A stretch of DNA of 64,000 nt from positions 1 to 64,000 of the forward strand of contig NZ_QJSM01000005.1 in NCBI RefSeq assembly GCF_003205235.1, written 5' to 3'. This DNA is from Thermoplasma sp. Kam2015 (GTDB taxonomy: Archaea > Thermoplasmatota > Thermoplasmata > Thermoplasmatales > Thermoplasmataceae). Below the pieces are notes generated by a model that saw nothing but the letters and a program-made list of their open reading frames with translations, was not told where the DNA came from and made no database searches. A program made the position numbers and the translations under genes. Below, piece after piece: positions 1-8,969 of the stretch (its first letter is position 1; each line of letters opens with the position of its first letter).

Positions 1-61
1 ATAATATAATGATTATATCTATATTCCTATGTAGCAAATATTTATCTATAAATAAATTGAT

Positions 62-166
62 TTATGTTGACTTCAAAAAATCGCCCCCGACTGTAATTCC
101 ATCACTTGAGATATTGCCAAAAACGGTCACAATCTTCCTCGAACCAATGTATGATTGAAAGGACAT
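62..166 (-). CDS. possible 34-residue small protein or gene remnant
   Basis: A short reading frame on the minus strand runs ATG (164-166) to TAA (62-64). Its protein-like composition (a Val/Phe/Gly-rich stretch containing VFGNISSDG followed by TVGGDF) resembles the end of a folded domain more than random AT-rich sequence, but I do not recognise a family. A TATAAA-like stretch lies only about 18 bases upstream, closer than usual for a leaderless archaeal gene. It could be a real small protein, the tail of a decayed gene, or chance. Confidence 0.22.
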   Translation of the reverse strand: MSFQSYIGSRKIVTVFGNISSDGITVGGDFLKST

Positions 167-658
167 CCTTAAATATTTTTATAGACTAGGTCTCAGTCTC
201 CATATCTATGATATAAAAACAGCTTCCACTCCGTGTCTTCAAAATGAGATATTCATATGCATCAAAGACAACTCTTATCAATCTATCCCTTCATTGTATG
301 ATCATGCTTCAATCGATTATTTCATATTATCACAAGGAGTGTAAGATAAATATCCTCTCTTCGAAGGATATACTAGACATAATCTTCGAGTATACTGTGT
401 TGATTGTATATCTCTTCAATAAGAATCGATCAGGCTCTCGATACAATCATATGGATTATTCACATATTTATTTAAAATTCTATAAGTAATTTCATCGTTA
501 TGATCATGATAGGCATTTGGTATCAGCAAATATATTGGCCTATATGTTGAGGTTTATGTGTGTATTATTAAGAAGCTATATAATAAGTTTAATATGTCGT
601 TCAATTTATAGGAAAGTTAGGAGTTTGAAGGAAGTAGTAAAATTCCCTCTTCGGACAT
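167..658. other. AT-rich stretch with no supportable gene
   Basis: This stretch is very AT-rich. The one longer open frame in it (244-489, plus) has low-complexity Ile/Tyr/Ser-rich content and no recognisable domain, so I do not call it a gene. The left end of the miniature element at 659-878 begins where this stretch ends. Confidence 0.5.
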
Positions 659-878
659 GAGATACACGGACTTCCCACAATGGATATATTTATAAATTGT
701 CTTTGCATATTTTATATTCTCTACGATAACCAAGTGTACGATGCTTGAGTGGGATCGGTGCGATCCGAATACACGCCTGTGGAGATCGCAACATCTGGCT
801 TGTACGGAATATATCCATACAGGCAGAGGTCTCTTCGATGGAAGGAAGATCCGAAGATTCACCTGAGGAGTGGCTCAC
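659..878 (+). mobile_element. miniature TnpB-type element, copy A (orphan right end, omega-RNA-like)
   Basis: The left end starts with GAGATACACGGACTTCC, a motif shared by several elements here. From 749 a frame without its own tnpB body reads VGSVRSEYTPVEIATSGL, which matches the C-terminal tail of IS605/IS1341-type TnpB proteins (TPVEI motif). The same bases hold a palindrome GGATCG-GTG-CGATCC (752-766) and a stem TCTTCG (832-837) with CGAAGA (852-857). The element ends with GTGGCTCAC at 878, the presumed right cleavage site. In TnpB transposons this tail region is also the omega-RNA scaffold, with the guide taken from the bases just beyond the end (here from 879). Expression and mobility are inferred, not shown. 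Confidence 0.7.
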
Positions 879-971
879 AGATAGCGACTATAAGCCGCAT
901 AAATTATGTTATTACGCTGCTTTGTATGAAAGCGTCGTTCCGACAAAGCCGTTCTTTATCGAGATTTTTAT

Positions 972-1409
972 TCATTTTTTTGGTCTCTCCAGAACTATAT
1001 TAAATTTCTTGACATCTAAATCAAACCCACTAAATTTCTGCTGAATAAACTCTTTTATGTCCGCACACGTCTTATCAACGATGTAAACCATGAGCCTTTC
1101 ATCGCCAGTCATCACAGTAACTCCCTTCACCTTGTCATTGGACTTCATAAACGAGATAAATTCATTCATCTTTGATGGATTGATTACAAGAAAAAGCAGA
1201 GCTTCACAGCCATATCCCATCTTTGAATAATCCAATTCTGCTCTGCATCTTTCTATTATACCTCTCTTCTTCAGAAGTTCGATCCTATCCCTTACCGTCC
1301 AAATATTTGCGTTAAGCTCTTTAGCTATGTCTGAATATGTTCTAGAGCAATCTTTTTCTAGAAGCGCGAGTATCTCGTAATCCAACCGATCGATTTTAAA
1401 ATCTTTCAC
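972..1409 (-). CDS. Lrp/AsnC-family transcription regulator
   Basis: This is a typical Lrp/AsnC regulator: an N-terminal winged helix-turn-helix (IDRLDYEILALLEKD, then SDIAKEL and TVRDRIELLKKRGII) followed by an effector-binding RAM-like ligand domain containing VTGDERLMVYIVD-like strands. I choose the GTG at 1407-1409 because it gives 145 residues, the normal family length, and AT-rich promoter-like sequence lies about 25 to 30 bases upstream. An in-frame ATG at 1577 would add 56 residues that resemble nothing in the family. It lies alone in an AT-rich region just after a transposon remnant, so its target cannot be told from neighbours. The family call is secure; the start and ligand are not. 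Confidence 0.82.
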   Translation of the reverse strand: MKDFKIDRLDYEILALLEKDCSRTYSDIAKELNANIWTVRDRIELLKKRGIIERCRAELDYSKMGYGCEALLFLVINPSKMNEFISFMKSNDKVKGVTVMTGDERLMVYIVDKTCADIKEFIQQKFSGFDLDVKKFNIVLERPKK

Positions 1410-2278
1410 GTTAAATTGATAGTATACAAGATTAAAATTTTTATCCAAGAGCTCGAATGATCGAATTGCTTCAACGTTTTTAAGCGGAGACTGGGATTTG
1501 GAAAAAACGATAAAATCGACAGCTTCAGCAATAATATACACGAACGTTACTGAATGTAAAGATCTACGGACATGCAAATGATGACTATAATGATTATCTT
1601 AGCTATAAGATCGAAGCTGTATCCAAATGAAAAGCACCTACGCAGCCACAGGCTGATATGCAGCTATTTTCTTTGAGAACGTGATGCATAATGAATTATT
1701 CATAGGACATGGAGAAATTATTCCTTTACTGTTTCGATATAGCGAAAATGCTGATCGCTCTCAAAAATATCTCTGGTTATACATTGTAAATTTCCAATTA
1801 CTAGAGGTGTCCCTGCAATTTATAATAATGCATTCAAGAAGTTCTTTCAGAGCAGTGCCTGGAATCCAATACGCTTTCTAAGATCCTCAGATAGAAAAAC
1901 AATAGCAATGGAGAATACCAAGATGGGTGTGAGATATAATAATATATAGAGATCACAGCCCATGGAAGAACGTCAAAAACGGAATTGATAAAGGCAGAGT
2001 CTGTATAGTCAGAATTTGCGTCTGTGAAGTTTATAATCTAAGATTTGCATATAACATATCGGTATCAGCGAAGACCTCTTCGCTGAAGAATAATTTGCTT
2101 GAGTTATATTCAAAAGACAGATGAATTCTGGCAATTTACTCATCGGTATAAAAATAGACTGGATGTAATGATATTTTGTGAAGTATGTGCCAAGATTATC
2201 GCAATCAATTAGGAAATAAGGCGAAATAAGGACAATATTTGTTAAGAATTCTTAATTATTTGCCATCAATATTTTATT
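1410..2278. other. 869-bp AT-rich gap, no convincing gene
   Basis: No open frame here has a recognisable domain. The minus strand between about 1680 and 1950 reads in places like a hydrophobic protein interrupted by stops, so a decayed gene is possible but cannot be supported. The only clear structure is a perfect palindrome at 2065-2086. The last 50 bases probably hold the promoter of the operon that begins at 2279. Confidence 0.45.
2065..2086. repeat. perfect 10-bp inverted repeat with 2-nt spacer
   Basis: TCAGCGAAGA is followed after CC by its exact reverse complement TCTTCGCTGA. The right arm with following bases (TCTTCGCTGAA) is the same sequence found inside miniature elements at 35842-35852 and 36927-36937 (the latter TTCTTCGCTGAA). 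It may be a fragment of another copy folded back on itself, an operator, or an RNA hairpin. Confidence 0.5.
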
Positions 2279-2815
2279 ATGCTTCAGAAAGTTGATAAAG
2301 AAAATAATAAAGATCACGAAACATCCATGGATTTGGATAAAAATAATATCATTAAAGTATTATTTCCAACGAGGTGTAATGATGATCTGATAACCAGTAT
2401 CTATGCTTTTATTAAGATGTTTAGTGGTAAGATAAGTGTGGATTTCCTAAACATTCTGCCACCCACAGAAAATGGCCCATGCATGAAAAAGAATATAAAG
2501 AACTCAATGTACGATAGAGCAATAGCAGAAAAAGAATTATATAAGTTTGTAAAAAAATTACCTAAACGCGAGAATCTATTCTACAATTACAGGGTAGCTG
2601 AAGGAGAGCTCTCCGACATTATATTAAATTTGTCCGAGGAAGGTAATTACAACATGATTGCGATAGAAGCAAAGGAATTTTGCTCTCACGCCAACAATAT
2701 AATTGACGTAATGAAGCTATTGGATTCTGTCGGAATACCCATCATCTTTTTCGAGTGGGGTAAAGGTGACTCAGAAATTCATAACTATAAAGACGTGGAG
2801 GAGGTGAAGGTCTGA
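2279..2815 (+). CDS. divergent universal-stress-protein-like domain protein
   Basis: A 178-residue protein whose layout (a first beta strand IIKVLFPT, a middle helical part, then YNMIAIEAK and a last strand IPIIFFEW) resembles the UspA alpha/beta fold. It lacks the ATP-binding G-2x-G-9x-G-S/T motif seen in the UspA protein at 7168-7620. Its stop codon overlaps by one base the ATG of the following radical SAM gene, and a strong GGAGGAGGTGA ribosome site lies within its end, so the genes are translated together. The role is unknown; it may be an accessory or regulatory subunit for the two radical SAM enzymes. The fold call is moderate only. Confidence 0.6.
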   Translation: MLQKVDKENNKDHETSMDLDKNNIIKVLFPTRCNDDLITSIYAFIKMFSGKISVDFLNILPPTENGPCMKKNIKNSMYDRAIAEKELYKFVKKLPKRENLFYNYRVAEGELSDIILNLSEEGNYNMIAIEAKEFCSHANNIIDVMKLLDSVGIPIIFFEWGKGDSEIHNYKDVEEVKV

Positions 2816-4305
2816 TGTCGAAAAAGGAAAGTATCGAGGGAGTTAATTTTTATGGATCAGAAAAACTTCCAGATTCCACAGAACTGATAGCACAATTTCA
2901 GAAGATCGTTGATCATCGGTTTGCCAGATTTATTATGACAAAATTAACTGATCAGAAAAAGTTTGAACACCTTCTTGGTGTGTTTGCTGGAGTCGAAGAA
3001 TCATCAGGAATAAAGGAATCAACTGAAGTTAAAATGATAGAAACCGCCCTCAAAAGGGGCATGAAGACATTTCATGTCGATGGCATGGATACTATCAAGA
3101 ACGCACTCAAAGAGAAATTTGTCAGGAAAGGTGTAGCACTTACCTTGAGAAGCGTGGCTAAATATGGAATTACGAAACCACAGATATTCGATGCACCGCT
3201 TATGGTAGTATGGAACACGACAAAACAGTGTAATTTAAATTGCCTACATTGTTATGCTAATGCAGGGATTAAGCATTCAGACGAATTGACTCTAGAACAG
3301 AAGCTGAGGGTAATAGACATGATGGATGAAGCAGGTGTGACGATGATAGCTTTTTCCGGTGGTGAACCACTTATTAGCCCTGATTTCTGGAAAATCGCTG
3401 AATATGCCTCCAGCAAAGGATTCTATACAACGATAGCGACGAATGGTACACTACTTACTAAAAGTGTCGTGGATAGGCTTGCGGAGGTTGGAATAAAATA
3501 TGTAGAGATAAGCTTAGATTCTCCAGACCCAGAAGTTCATAACAAATTCCGCGGGCAGCAAATGGCATGGGAGAGAACAGTTCAGGGAATAAAGAATGTT
3601 GTTGAAAAAGGAGTTTTTGATACCGCTATAGCTACTACTGCAACGAGATATAACTACAAACAGATGGACAGAATGCTGGATCTCGCCATACAGCTCAAAG
3701 TCAAGAAGTTCATAGTGTTCAACTTTGTACCCACGGGAAGAGGGAAAGAAATAATAGATGAGGATCTTACGCCCAAAGAAAGGGAGGATCTTTTAAACTT
3801 TCTCTATGATAAATGGCAGCAGAAGGTTGGTCCAGACATATATTCAACATCACCAGAATATTCAAGAATAGGCATAAACAAGATTCTAGAGGGGACAGGT
3901 AAGACCTATTCTCCAACTCACTTTGCCACCATGGAAACAGGTTCAAACGGGATCGCTATGGCTGAATTTATAGGAGGCTGTGGAGCAGGTAGGGTATATG
4001 CGGCTCTTGAAGACAACGGTGATCTTGAGCCCTGCGTATTTCTACCCATACGAGTAGGCAACGTCCTAAAAGATGGCCTTAAGAATATATGGGAAAACTC
4101 AAATGTACTGAAGGACCTTAGAGACAGAGATCATCTTGAGGGGATATGCGGAACATGTCCATTCAAATATTCATGTGGTGGATGCAGAGCACGAGCATAT
4201 GGGTATTATGGTGACTATATGCAGTCTGATCCAGGATGTCTCCTTAACGAGAGTGCTTATGAGGAAATAGTTTTCAAGTTGCATCAAGAGCCGGTAAGAG
4301 TATGA
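2815..4305 (+). CDS. radical SAM / SPASM-domain enzyme
   Basis: A 496-residue enzyme with an N-terminal domain of about 130 residues of unknown type, then a radical SAM core with the CxxxCxxC cluster motif at C139, C143 and C146 (CNLNCLHCY), the SAM-binding segment FSGGEPL, and a C-terminal SPASM-type auxiliary-cluster domain (C389, C407, then C445, C448, C454, C457 in the order CGTC-5x-CGGC, and a late DPGC). Such proteins bind one SAM-cleaving and one or two auxiliary 4Fe-4S clusters and act on peptides, cofactors or haem precursors. Its stop overlaps the start of the B12-type radical SAM gene by four bases. AhbD-like haem synthesis or peptide maturation are possible; no peptide substrate gene is visible. 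Confidence 0.85.
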   Translation: MSKKESIEGVNFYGSEKLPDSTELIAQFQKIVDHRFARFIMTKLTDQKKFEHLLGVFAGVEESSGIKESTEVKMIETALKRGMKTFHVDGMDTIKNALKEKFVRKGVALTLRSVAKYGITKPQIFDAPLMVVWNTTKQCNLNCLHCYANAGIKHSDELTLEQKLRVIDMMDEAGVTMIAFSGGEPLISPDFWKIAEYASSKGFYTTIATNGTLLTKSVVDRLAEVGIKYVEISLDSPDPEVHNKFRGQQMAWERTVQGIKNVVEKGVFDTAIATTATRYNYKQMDRMLDLAIQLKVKKFIVFNFVPTGRGKEIIDEDLTPKEREDLLNFLYDKWQQKVGPDIYSTSPEYSRIGINKILEGTGKTYSPTHFATMETGSNGIAMAEFIGGCGAGRVYAALEDNGDLEPCVFLPIRVGNVLKDGLKNIWENSNVLKDLRDRDHLEGICGTCPFKYSCGGCRARAYGYYGDYMQSDPGCLLNESAYEEIVFKLHQEPVRV

Positions 4306-5720
4306 AAATACTACTACTTTCCCCACCTACTGATTCTGTTATAAAATCGGTCATAGGAACAACTGGGCCCCCTCTTGGGCTTGCGTATTTGGCGTCAGTT
4401 GCTAGAGATCAGGGAGAAGAAGTAAAAATTATTGATTCTATTGCTATGGAGTATTCGCATGGAGATGTCAAAAACCAGATAAAAACATATGATCCAGATT
4501 TCATAGGTATAACATCAACAACCTCCATGATACCTGATGTCTATAATATAGCAAGATTTGCGAAGATGCACAATAATGAGGTTAAGATAGCGGTCGGAGG
4601 CCCGCACGTCACATTTACTCCAGATATTACGCTTGAGGAATCGCCAGATATAGATTATGTGGTTATTGGAGAAGGCGAGCTAATATTCTCCAATCTGCTA
4701 CAGCATCTCGAAGGAAAGAAAGATATAAAAAAAATAAAAGGAATAGCCTATAGGAGCTCAGAAAAAATAGTGATCACGCCACCAGAGGATCTGATAAAAG
4801 ATATAGATACCATACCAATGCCAGCTATAGACCTGCTTCCCATGGATCGTTACATGGCCGGCAAGAAGAGATTTGGAACCATAATGACATCAAGAGGATG
4901 CCCATATAATTGTATATTCTGCTCATCTTCACTTCAGTTTGGCAAGAAATGGAGAGCCCATAGCACCGAAAGGGTGATGGCTGAACTCCGCAGATTGGTT
5001 AATGATTATGGTTTGCATGAAATAGAGTTTCTTGATGACACATTCACACTCAACATGAAAAGAGCTTCAGAAATAGCTCAGAAGATAAAGGAAGAGAAGT
5101 TGGATATCCACTGGTCAGCATCAGCAAGAGTTAACCTCTTCAACAGCGAAATCGCTAGGGCAATGAAGGAGGCAGGAGCGCACACTATTTACTTTGGAAT
5201 AGAGTCGGGAAATCAGAAAACATTGGATTTCATAGGCAAGGGTATAACATTGCAACAGGCCGTAGATTCGGTGAGGAAAGGCAATGAGGCAGGGCTGAAT
5301 ACTTTAGGATCGTTTATAATTGGTTTCCCCGATGATACTAGAGAAGATGTGCGCAATACTATACGCTTTGCAAAGAAGGTAAGAGTTTTGCTTGCACAAT
5401 TCACCATCGCAACTCCATATCCAGGGACTAGATTGTGGCATCTTGCAAAGACTAGGGGTATAATCAAAACTTTAGACTGGAGGAAATACACAACATTGAA
5501 TCCTGTTATGAAACTTACTAACTTCACAGATTCCGAAATACTAAGATGGTTAGGAAAAGCATATGTTAGTTTCTATCTAAGGCCAAGCTATCTTTTACAC
5601 GATCTGATCAAGGATCACGGCTTTGTATTCAAAAGAATAATACCGTATTATTCTAAAGCTATAACAGCTTTCAAACATGATCGGGCTCTCACTGATGGCC
5701 ATACTAAAACGACTTCATAA
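4302..5720 (+). CDS. cobalamin-binding radical SAM enzyme (B12-rSAM)
   Basis: Residues 1 to about 140 form a B12-binding-like Rossmann domain (KILLLSPP, GGPHVTF, YVVIGEGE); the usual DxHxxG cobalamin motif is not seen. The radical SAM core follows with C200, C204 and C207 (SRGCPYNCIFCSS), then a C-terminal domain (IGFPDDTREDV, TPYPGTRLW). This architecture is shared by BchE, HpnJ-like enzymes, C-methyltransferases and the archaeal GDGT ring synthases (Grs). Thermoplasma membranes contain cyclopentane-bearing tetraethers, so a Grs-like role is attractive but is inference from architecture. It is the last gene of a three-gene operon and is followed by a T-rich terminator. Confidence 0.85.
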   Translation: MKILLLSPPTDSVIKSVIGTTGPPLGLAYLASVARDQGEEVKIIDSIAMEYSHGDVKNQIKTYDPDFIGITSTTSMIPDVYNIARFAKMHNNEVKIAVGGPHVTFTPDITLEESPDIDYVVIGEGELIFSNLLQHLEGKKDIKKIKGIAYRSSEKIVITPPEDLIKDIDTIPMPAIDLLPMDRYMAGKKRFGTIMTSRGCPYNCIFCSSSLQFGKKWRAHSTERVMAELRRLVNDYGLHEIEFLDDTFTLNMKRASEIAQKIKEEKLDIHWSASARVNLFNSEIARAMKEAGAHTIYFGIESGNQKTLDFIGKGITLQQAVDSVRKGNEAGLNTLGSFIIGFPDDTREDVRNTIRFAKKVRVLLAQFTIATPYPGTRLWHLAKTRGIIKTLDWRKYTTLNPVMKLTNFTDSEILRWLGKAYVSFYLRPSYLLHDLIKDHGFVFKRIIPYYSKAITAFKHDRALTDGHTKTTS

Positions 5721-5728
5721 AGTATCTA

Positions 5729-5736
5729 TTTTTTTT
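5729..5736 (+). terminator. oligo-T terminator after the radical SAM operon
   Basis: Eight consecutive T residues lie 8 bases after the stop codon of the B12 radical SAM gene. Archaeal RNA polymerase commonly terminates on such oligo-T tracts without a hairpin. Nothing else is coded immediately downstream. Confidence 0.5.
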
Positions 5737-5913
5737 GAAAGGCACATATAAACATTTGTTCATTTATTAACGGGAAATTACGTGTTTTGACGCCACAATA
5801 AAATAAATAACTTTGCTGCGAGACATGTGTGGTTTTACCTGCTGAAAAAGCTTATCAATAGTTCTTGGACATCTTTACACGAGCACTGCGATAGCCAGGC
5901 ATTATGACACCGC

Positions 5914-6094
5914 AAAGTAGGATCAGTACCATCTGAATTCATGCCTTTTTGGATCGAAATACCCATAACCATATCACTGTACATGATTCACAATAACTTT
6001 TTCTCGCAAAGTGAAACTGCAGTTTGGCCGCAAGGGAATAGGGCTAGGTCTTCGAATAAGGGGGATCTGATGCTTTAGCCAAGTAGTAGCTCAC
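5914..6094 (+). mobile_element. decayed TnpB-type right end, copy B
   Basis: AAAGTAGGATCAGTACC and the following bases align with AAAGTAGGATCGGTGCG of copy C (9628 onward), so this is the same TnpB C-terminal/right-end sequence in a more decayed state; the central palindrome is broken by substitutions. The 3' part (GATGCTTTAGCC, then GTAGCTCAC ending at 6094) again matches copy C. A weak left-end-like motif lies near 5774. The interval 5737-6229 otherwise contains no gene apart from promoter sequence for the gene at 6230. Confidence 0.6.
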
Positions 6095-6229
6095 TGGATA
6101 TTAAAAATAAAATAAATCTACAGACGCCAATAAATTTTTAGATACCGCATCGCAATTTAATGTTCAAACACCATATTAAATCTAAATTATTGTGTATAAA
6201 GATTTTGAACTACATCTCGATCGAATTTC

Positions 6230-6952
6230 ATGGACAATGAATATAAGGAGATAAGAAATTTTGCAGAACACTCGCTCGGTGAGATGCCACAAGTTATAGA
6301 ATTACTTTTTAAATTGGACAAAGAGTCGGCGATAGAGCAGTTCACTCAGAACCAAGCTCTATATCTAGGAAGAAAAGCTCTTCCTCTTAAGACAAGGATA
6401 TTGATAGCTATTTCTGTAGCCCTAGCAAATGGACCAAAAGAGTCTGTGATGATACACTACAAACTTGCCAAGAGATACGGAGTCGAATCGCTTGAAATAG
6501 TTGATGCTATGAGAGCGACGAAAATGGCGCTTATGTCATCCACCTTGGACAGTACTGATATTCTTATAGATCAGTTTAATAATGAGGAAAGATCATCTGA
6601 TGATGAAGGCGTCTCATTACTGCTAAAAAGTGTAAAAGCTGAAGCTGGTATAGTTCCGGATAGAGTAATCACAGCTTCCAGATTTTCCTCGGCTCTTGTA
6701 AGGGAACATCTAAGGGAAAAGAAGGCAATGTTGAAGCCAGTCAAGTTATCCGCCAAGGAAATATATGCCATAGCCTTTGCAGTCAGCGCCTCGATAAGAG
6801 ATCGTGAGTGTGAAAAGGTATACCTAGATCAGTTCGTGAAAAATGGCGGAAATAAGGCTGAGGCTGAAGACATTCTCACTATAACAAGATTTCTATCTGG
6901 CAATCGAGCCTTTGTAAATGGCCTTAACGTATTAAAAATATTGGTAAAATAA
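6230..6952 (+). CDS. AhpD/carboxymuconolactone-decarboxylase-like protein lacking redox cysteines
   Basis: A 240-residue all-alpha protein with two AhpD-like repeats. The first (about residues 30 to 110) has the family pattern LKTRILIAISVALANG then IHYKLAKRYGVESLEI, which is where AhpD proteins carry CxxC and a nearby His. Here the His remains but both cysteines are replaced and the protein has only one Cys, in the second repeat (about residues 170 to 235). It therefore cannot do the usual thiol peroxidase relay; it may be a structural or regulatory relative. It stands alone between gene-poor stretches and its start is the first ATG after promoter-like AT sequence. Confidence 0.65.
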   Translation: MDNEYKEIRNFAEHSLGEMPQVIELLFKLDKESAIEQFTQNQALYLGRKALPLKTRILIAISVALANGPKESVMIHYKLAKRYGVESLEIVDAMRATKMALMSSTLDSTDILIDQFNNEERSSDDEGVSLLLKSVKAEAGIVPDRVITASRFSSALVREHLREKKAMLKPVKLSAKEIYAIAFAVSASIRDRECEKVYLDQFVKNGGNKAEAEDILTITRFLSGNRAFVNGLNVLKILVK

Positions 6953-7167
6953 AATTAGTATATATGAATATTCTTTAATATCGTTGGAAATAGTGATTAC
7001 CATTAATCAGCAAGCATGTCCAGATCTAGTCGATCGCAAGCAATATAGGCCATTCATAAGATAATGAAATATGCATAGGTCGTAAAAATAATAAGAAAGG
7101 CAATATCATAAAAATTGAGCGGTCAGATGATTTATAAATTTTTATTAAACGCTCGAAACAAAACATA

Positions 7168-7620
7168 TTATTTTTCTTCAAATATATCTTCAGCACCCTT
7201 TTTTGTTTTTCTGACGACGATAACCGGTATTCTTGCTTTAGATATCAGCTTGAGAGTTACACTGCCAATGAAGAAATCTGAGATATATGCATAGCCCCTG
7301 TGGCCTATGAGAATGGCGTCAAATTCACCGCTATTCGCCATATCAATAAGTACGCTTGCAGGATCCCCATCGGTTATTGTATACGCGATTTCCTTTGCTT
7401 TAACATTCAGATTGTTTATGAGATCGTTCATTTTTTGTTCAGCTTTTTTTCTAGCATATTCGATACTATCGGCATCCACAAAATCCTCAAGTTCTTTCAT
7501 CCCTAGCGGTATCACATATACGAACTCTATTTTGTCGACATCTGGCAATATTCTAAGGCCCGCCTTAACAAAGTCTTTAGAATCGGGTGAGAAATCCACC
7601 GGAATCAGCAATTTAACCAT
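7168..7620 (-). CDS. universal stress protein (UspA family)
   Basis: A 150-residue UspA protein with the start strand KLLIPVDFSPDSKDF and the ATP-binding signature GHRG-9x-GS (GHRGYAYISDFFIGS) near residues 105 to 120, followed by the last strand IPVIVVRK. It should bind ATP as a dimer in the cytoplasm. Its ATG overlaps the stop codon of the upstream ACR3-type permease, so the two are co-transcribed and probably work in the same transport or stress response. The exact signal is unknown. Confidence 0.9.
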   Translation of the reverse strand: MVKLLIPVDFSPDSKDFVKAGLRILPDVDKIEFVYVIPLGMKELEDFVDADSIEYARKKAEQKMNDLINNLNVKAKEIAYTITDGDPASVLIDMANSGEFDAILIGHRGYAYISDFFIGSVTLKLISKARIPVIVVRKTKKGAEDIFEEK

Positions 7621-8684
7621 TATCTAGCACCTCCTATTGACTCAACAACTTCTGTCATCTCCTCCTGGAAGACAGCATCTTTTCCCTTGATTCCAAAGAA
7701 ATGTGCTATCCTTGGACGTAGCTTTATGTAGGTTATAAGGAATATTACTTGAAATATGGGTAGCGTTCCTGGTGCTATAGCTACTAGTGGCGAGAACGCA
7801 GTGGCAGCTATCGCTACAGCAGTCCCCTCATTCTTACCTATGCTTGGGAATAGGGCGGCCATCGAATCCCAGTAATTGAATTTAAGAGTTTTCAAAATAA
7901 ACGTCATGAATATAAGAGAAATAGTACCAAAAGCAATGGCAGAATAGAATACACCCATAACCGCCTGGATATGCGATATTACCATTTTCGAGTCTCCAAA
8001 GAATATAACAAAAATGATCATGAACATGCCTATCATCGTTATAGAAGAAAATACTGGGCTTATCTCTCTGAATTTCTGTTTTCCAAGCTTTTGTATGAGG
8101 CCTTCATGCGTAGGAATCCCTATGATCAATGGTGCAACAATAATTTCCAATATGGTTATTATCAGCATCATTATGGATACATGTATATGATAAGCCGCGC
8201 CATATGCGCTTGCATAGAGAGGTATCAATGGGATTCCTACCAAAAATGTTATTGCGACCAAAGCTGTAGAAGCCTCTATGTTACCCTTCATTAGGCCGAC
8301 ATATCCAACGCTCATGGATGAGCATGGAACAAGCCAGGCGAGAAATAGTCCAAGTTTAACAAGAGGATTAGTGACAAAAAGATCACCAAGAAAAATGGCC
8401 ATTATAGGTCCCCAGCCAAAATTCATTAGTAATACGATGGTAAGGAGCTTCCAGTTTTTCATTGCTTTTCCAAGACCACGGAAATTCATCATCACCATCA
8501 TTGGGAATATCATTATTATTATAGCGGCGAGTTCTAGAATTTTTATGACTGATCTATTAAGTGCAACCCAATGATAGTCGTAATAACCCACAATCAGTCC
8601 GAGGATTATAGCTATGCCGACATATATTGCTAGGAATTTATCTAGATGATCTCTGACCTTTACTAGCCTACTCATTTCGGACAT
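7620..8684 (-). CDS. ACR3/BASS-type membrane transporter (arsenite efflux-like)
   Basis: A 354-residue integral membrane protein with about ten hydrophobic segments, matching the ACR3 arsenite permease branch of the bile acid:Na+ symporter superfamily. The membrane Cys in VPCSSM (C121) sits in the PCxxM context conserved in ACR3, and a long acidic/glycine segment near the end (SIGKNEGTAVAIAAT) matches the second discontinuous helix region. It is first in an operon with the UspA gene and divergent from an ArsR-fold regulator at 8970. Arsenite or antimonite export is the best guess, but no arsenate reductase is near and other anions are possible. A TATA-like stretch lies about 25 bases upstream of the chosen ATG. 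Confidence 0.8.
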   Translation of the reverse strand: MSEMSRLVKVRDHLDKFLAIYVGIAIILGLIVGYYDYHWVALNRSVIKILELAAIIIMIFPMMVMMNFRGLGKAMKNWKLLTIVLLMNFGWGPIMAIFLGDLFVTNPLVKLGLFLAWLVPCSSMSVGYVGLMKGNIEASTALVAITFLVGIPLIPLYASAYGAAYHIHVSIMMLIITILEIIVAPLIIGIPTHEGLIQKLGKQKFREISPVFSSITMIGMFMIIFVIFFGDSKMVISHIQAVMGVFYSAIAFGTISLIFMTFILKTLKFNYWDSMAALFPSIGKNEGTAVAIAATAFSPLVAIAPGTLPIFQVIFLITYIKLRPRIAHFFGIKGKDAVFQEEMTEVVESIGGAR

Positions 8685-8969
8685 GAGGGTTGGAGATTGA
8701 AAAAATACTTAATGATTATATACAAAATTTGTGTCCAGTCTTTTATAGGGATTTATATGGCTTGGGTAGAAGAAGGCTGGAGATTGGTATATGGCTCTTG
8801 ATAGATCTTATTAGAAGCAACATCGCACATAGGAATCATGCTATGTCCTTAGAACGCCCCAGAAATATGATTCCAAATGGAGATTAATTTGGCATTTTAT
8901 GGTATATCGAACATATGGCACAAGTGCTTGCTAGATATTCTTAAATATTTAGATATAAATTATATAAAT

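Noticed and set aside
244-489. 81-residue open frame on the plus strand
   Set aside because: Low-complexity Ile/Tyr/Ser-rich product in very AT-rich DNA, with no domain.
749-1003. 84-residue frame reading TnpB-tail-like sequence
   Set aside because: It is only the C-terminal tail of a lost tnpB running on into flanking sequence, so it is recorded as part of the mobile element and not as a gene.
1681-1881. 66-residue open frame
   Set aside because: No recognisable motif and no better than other chance frames in this AT-rich gap.
8690-8887. 65-residue open frame starting with TTG before the ArsR-fold gene
   Set aside because: It lies in the divergent promoter region, has an unlikely start, and its end overlaps an unneeded upstream extension of the regulator.
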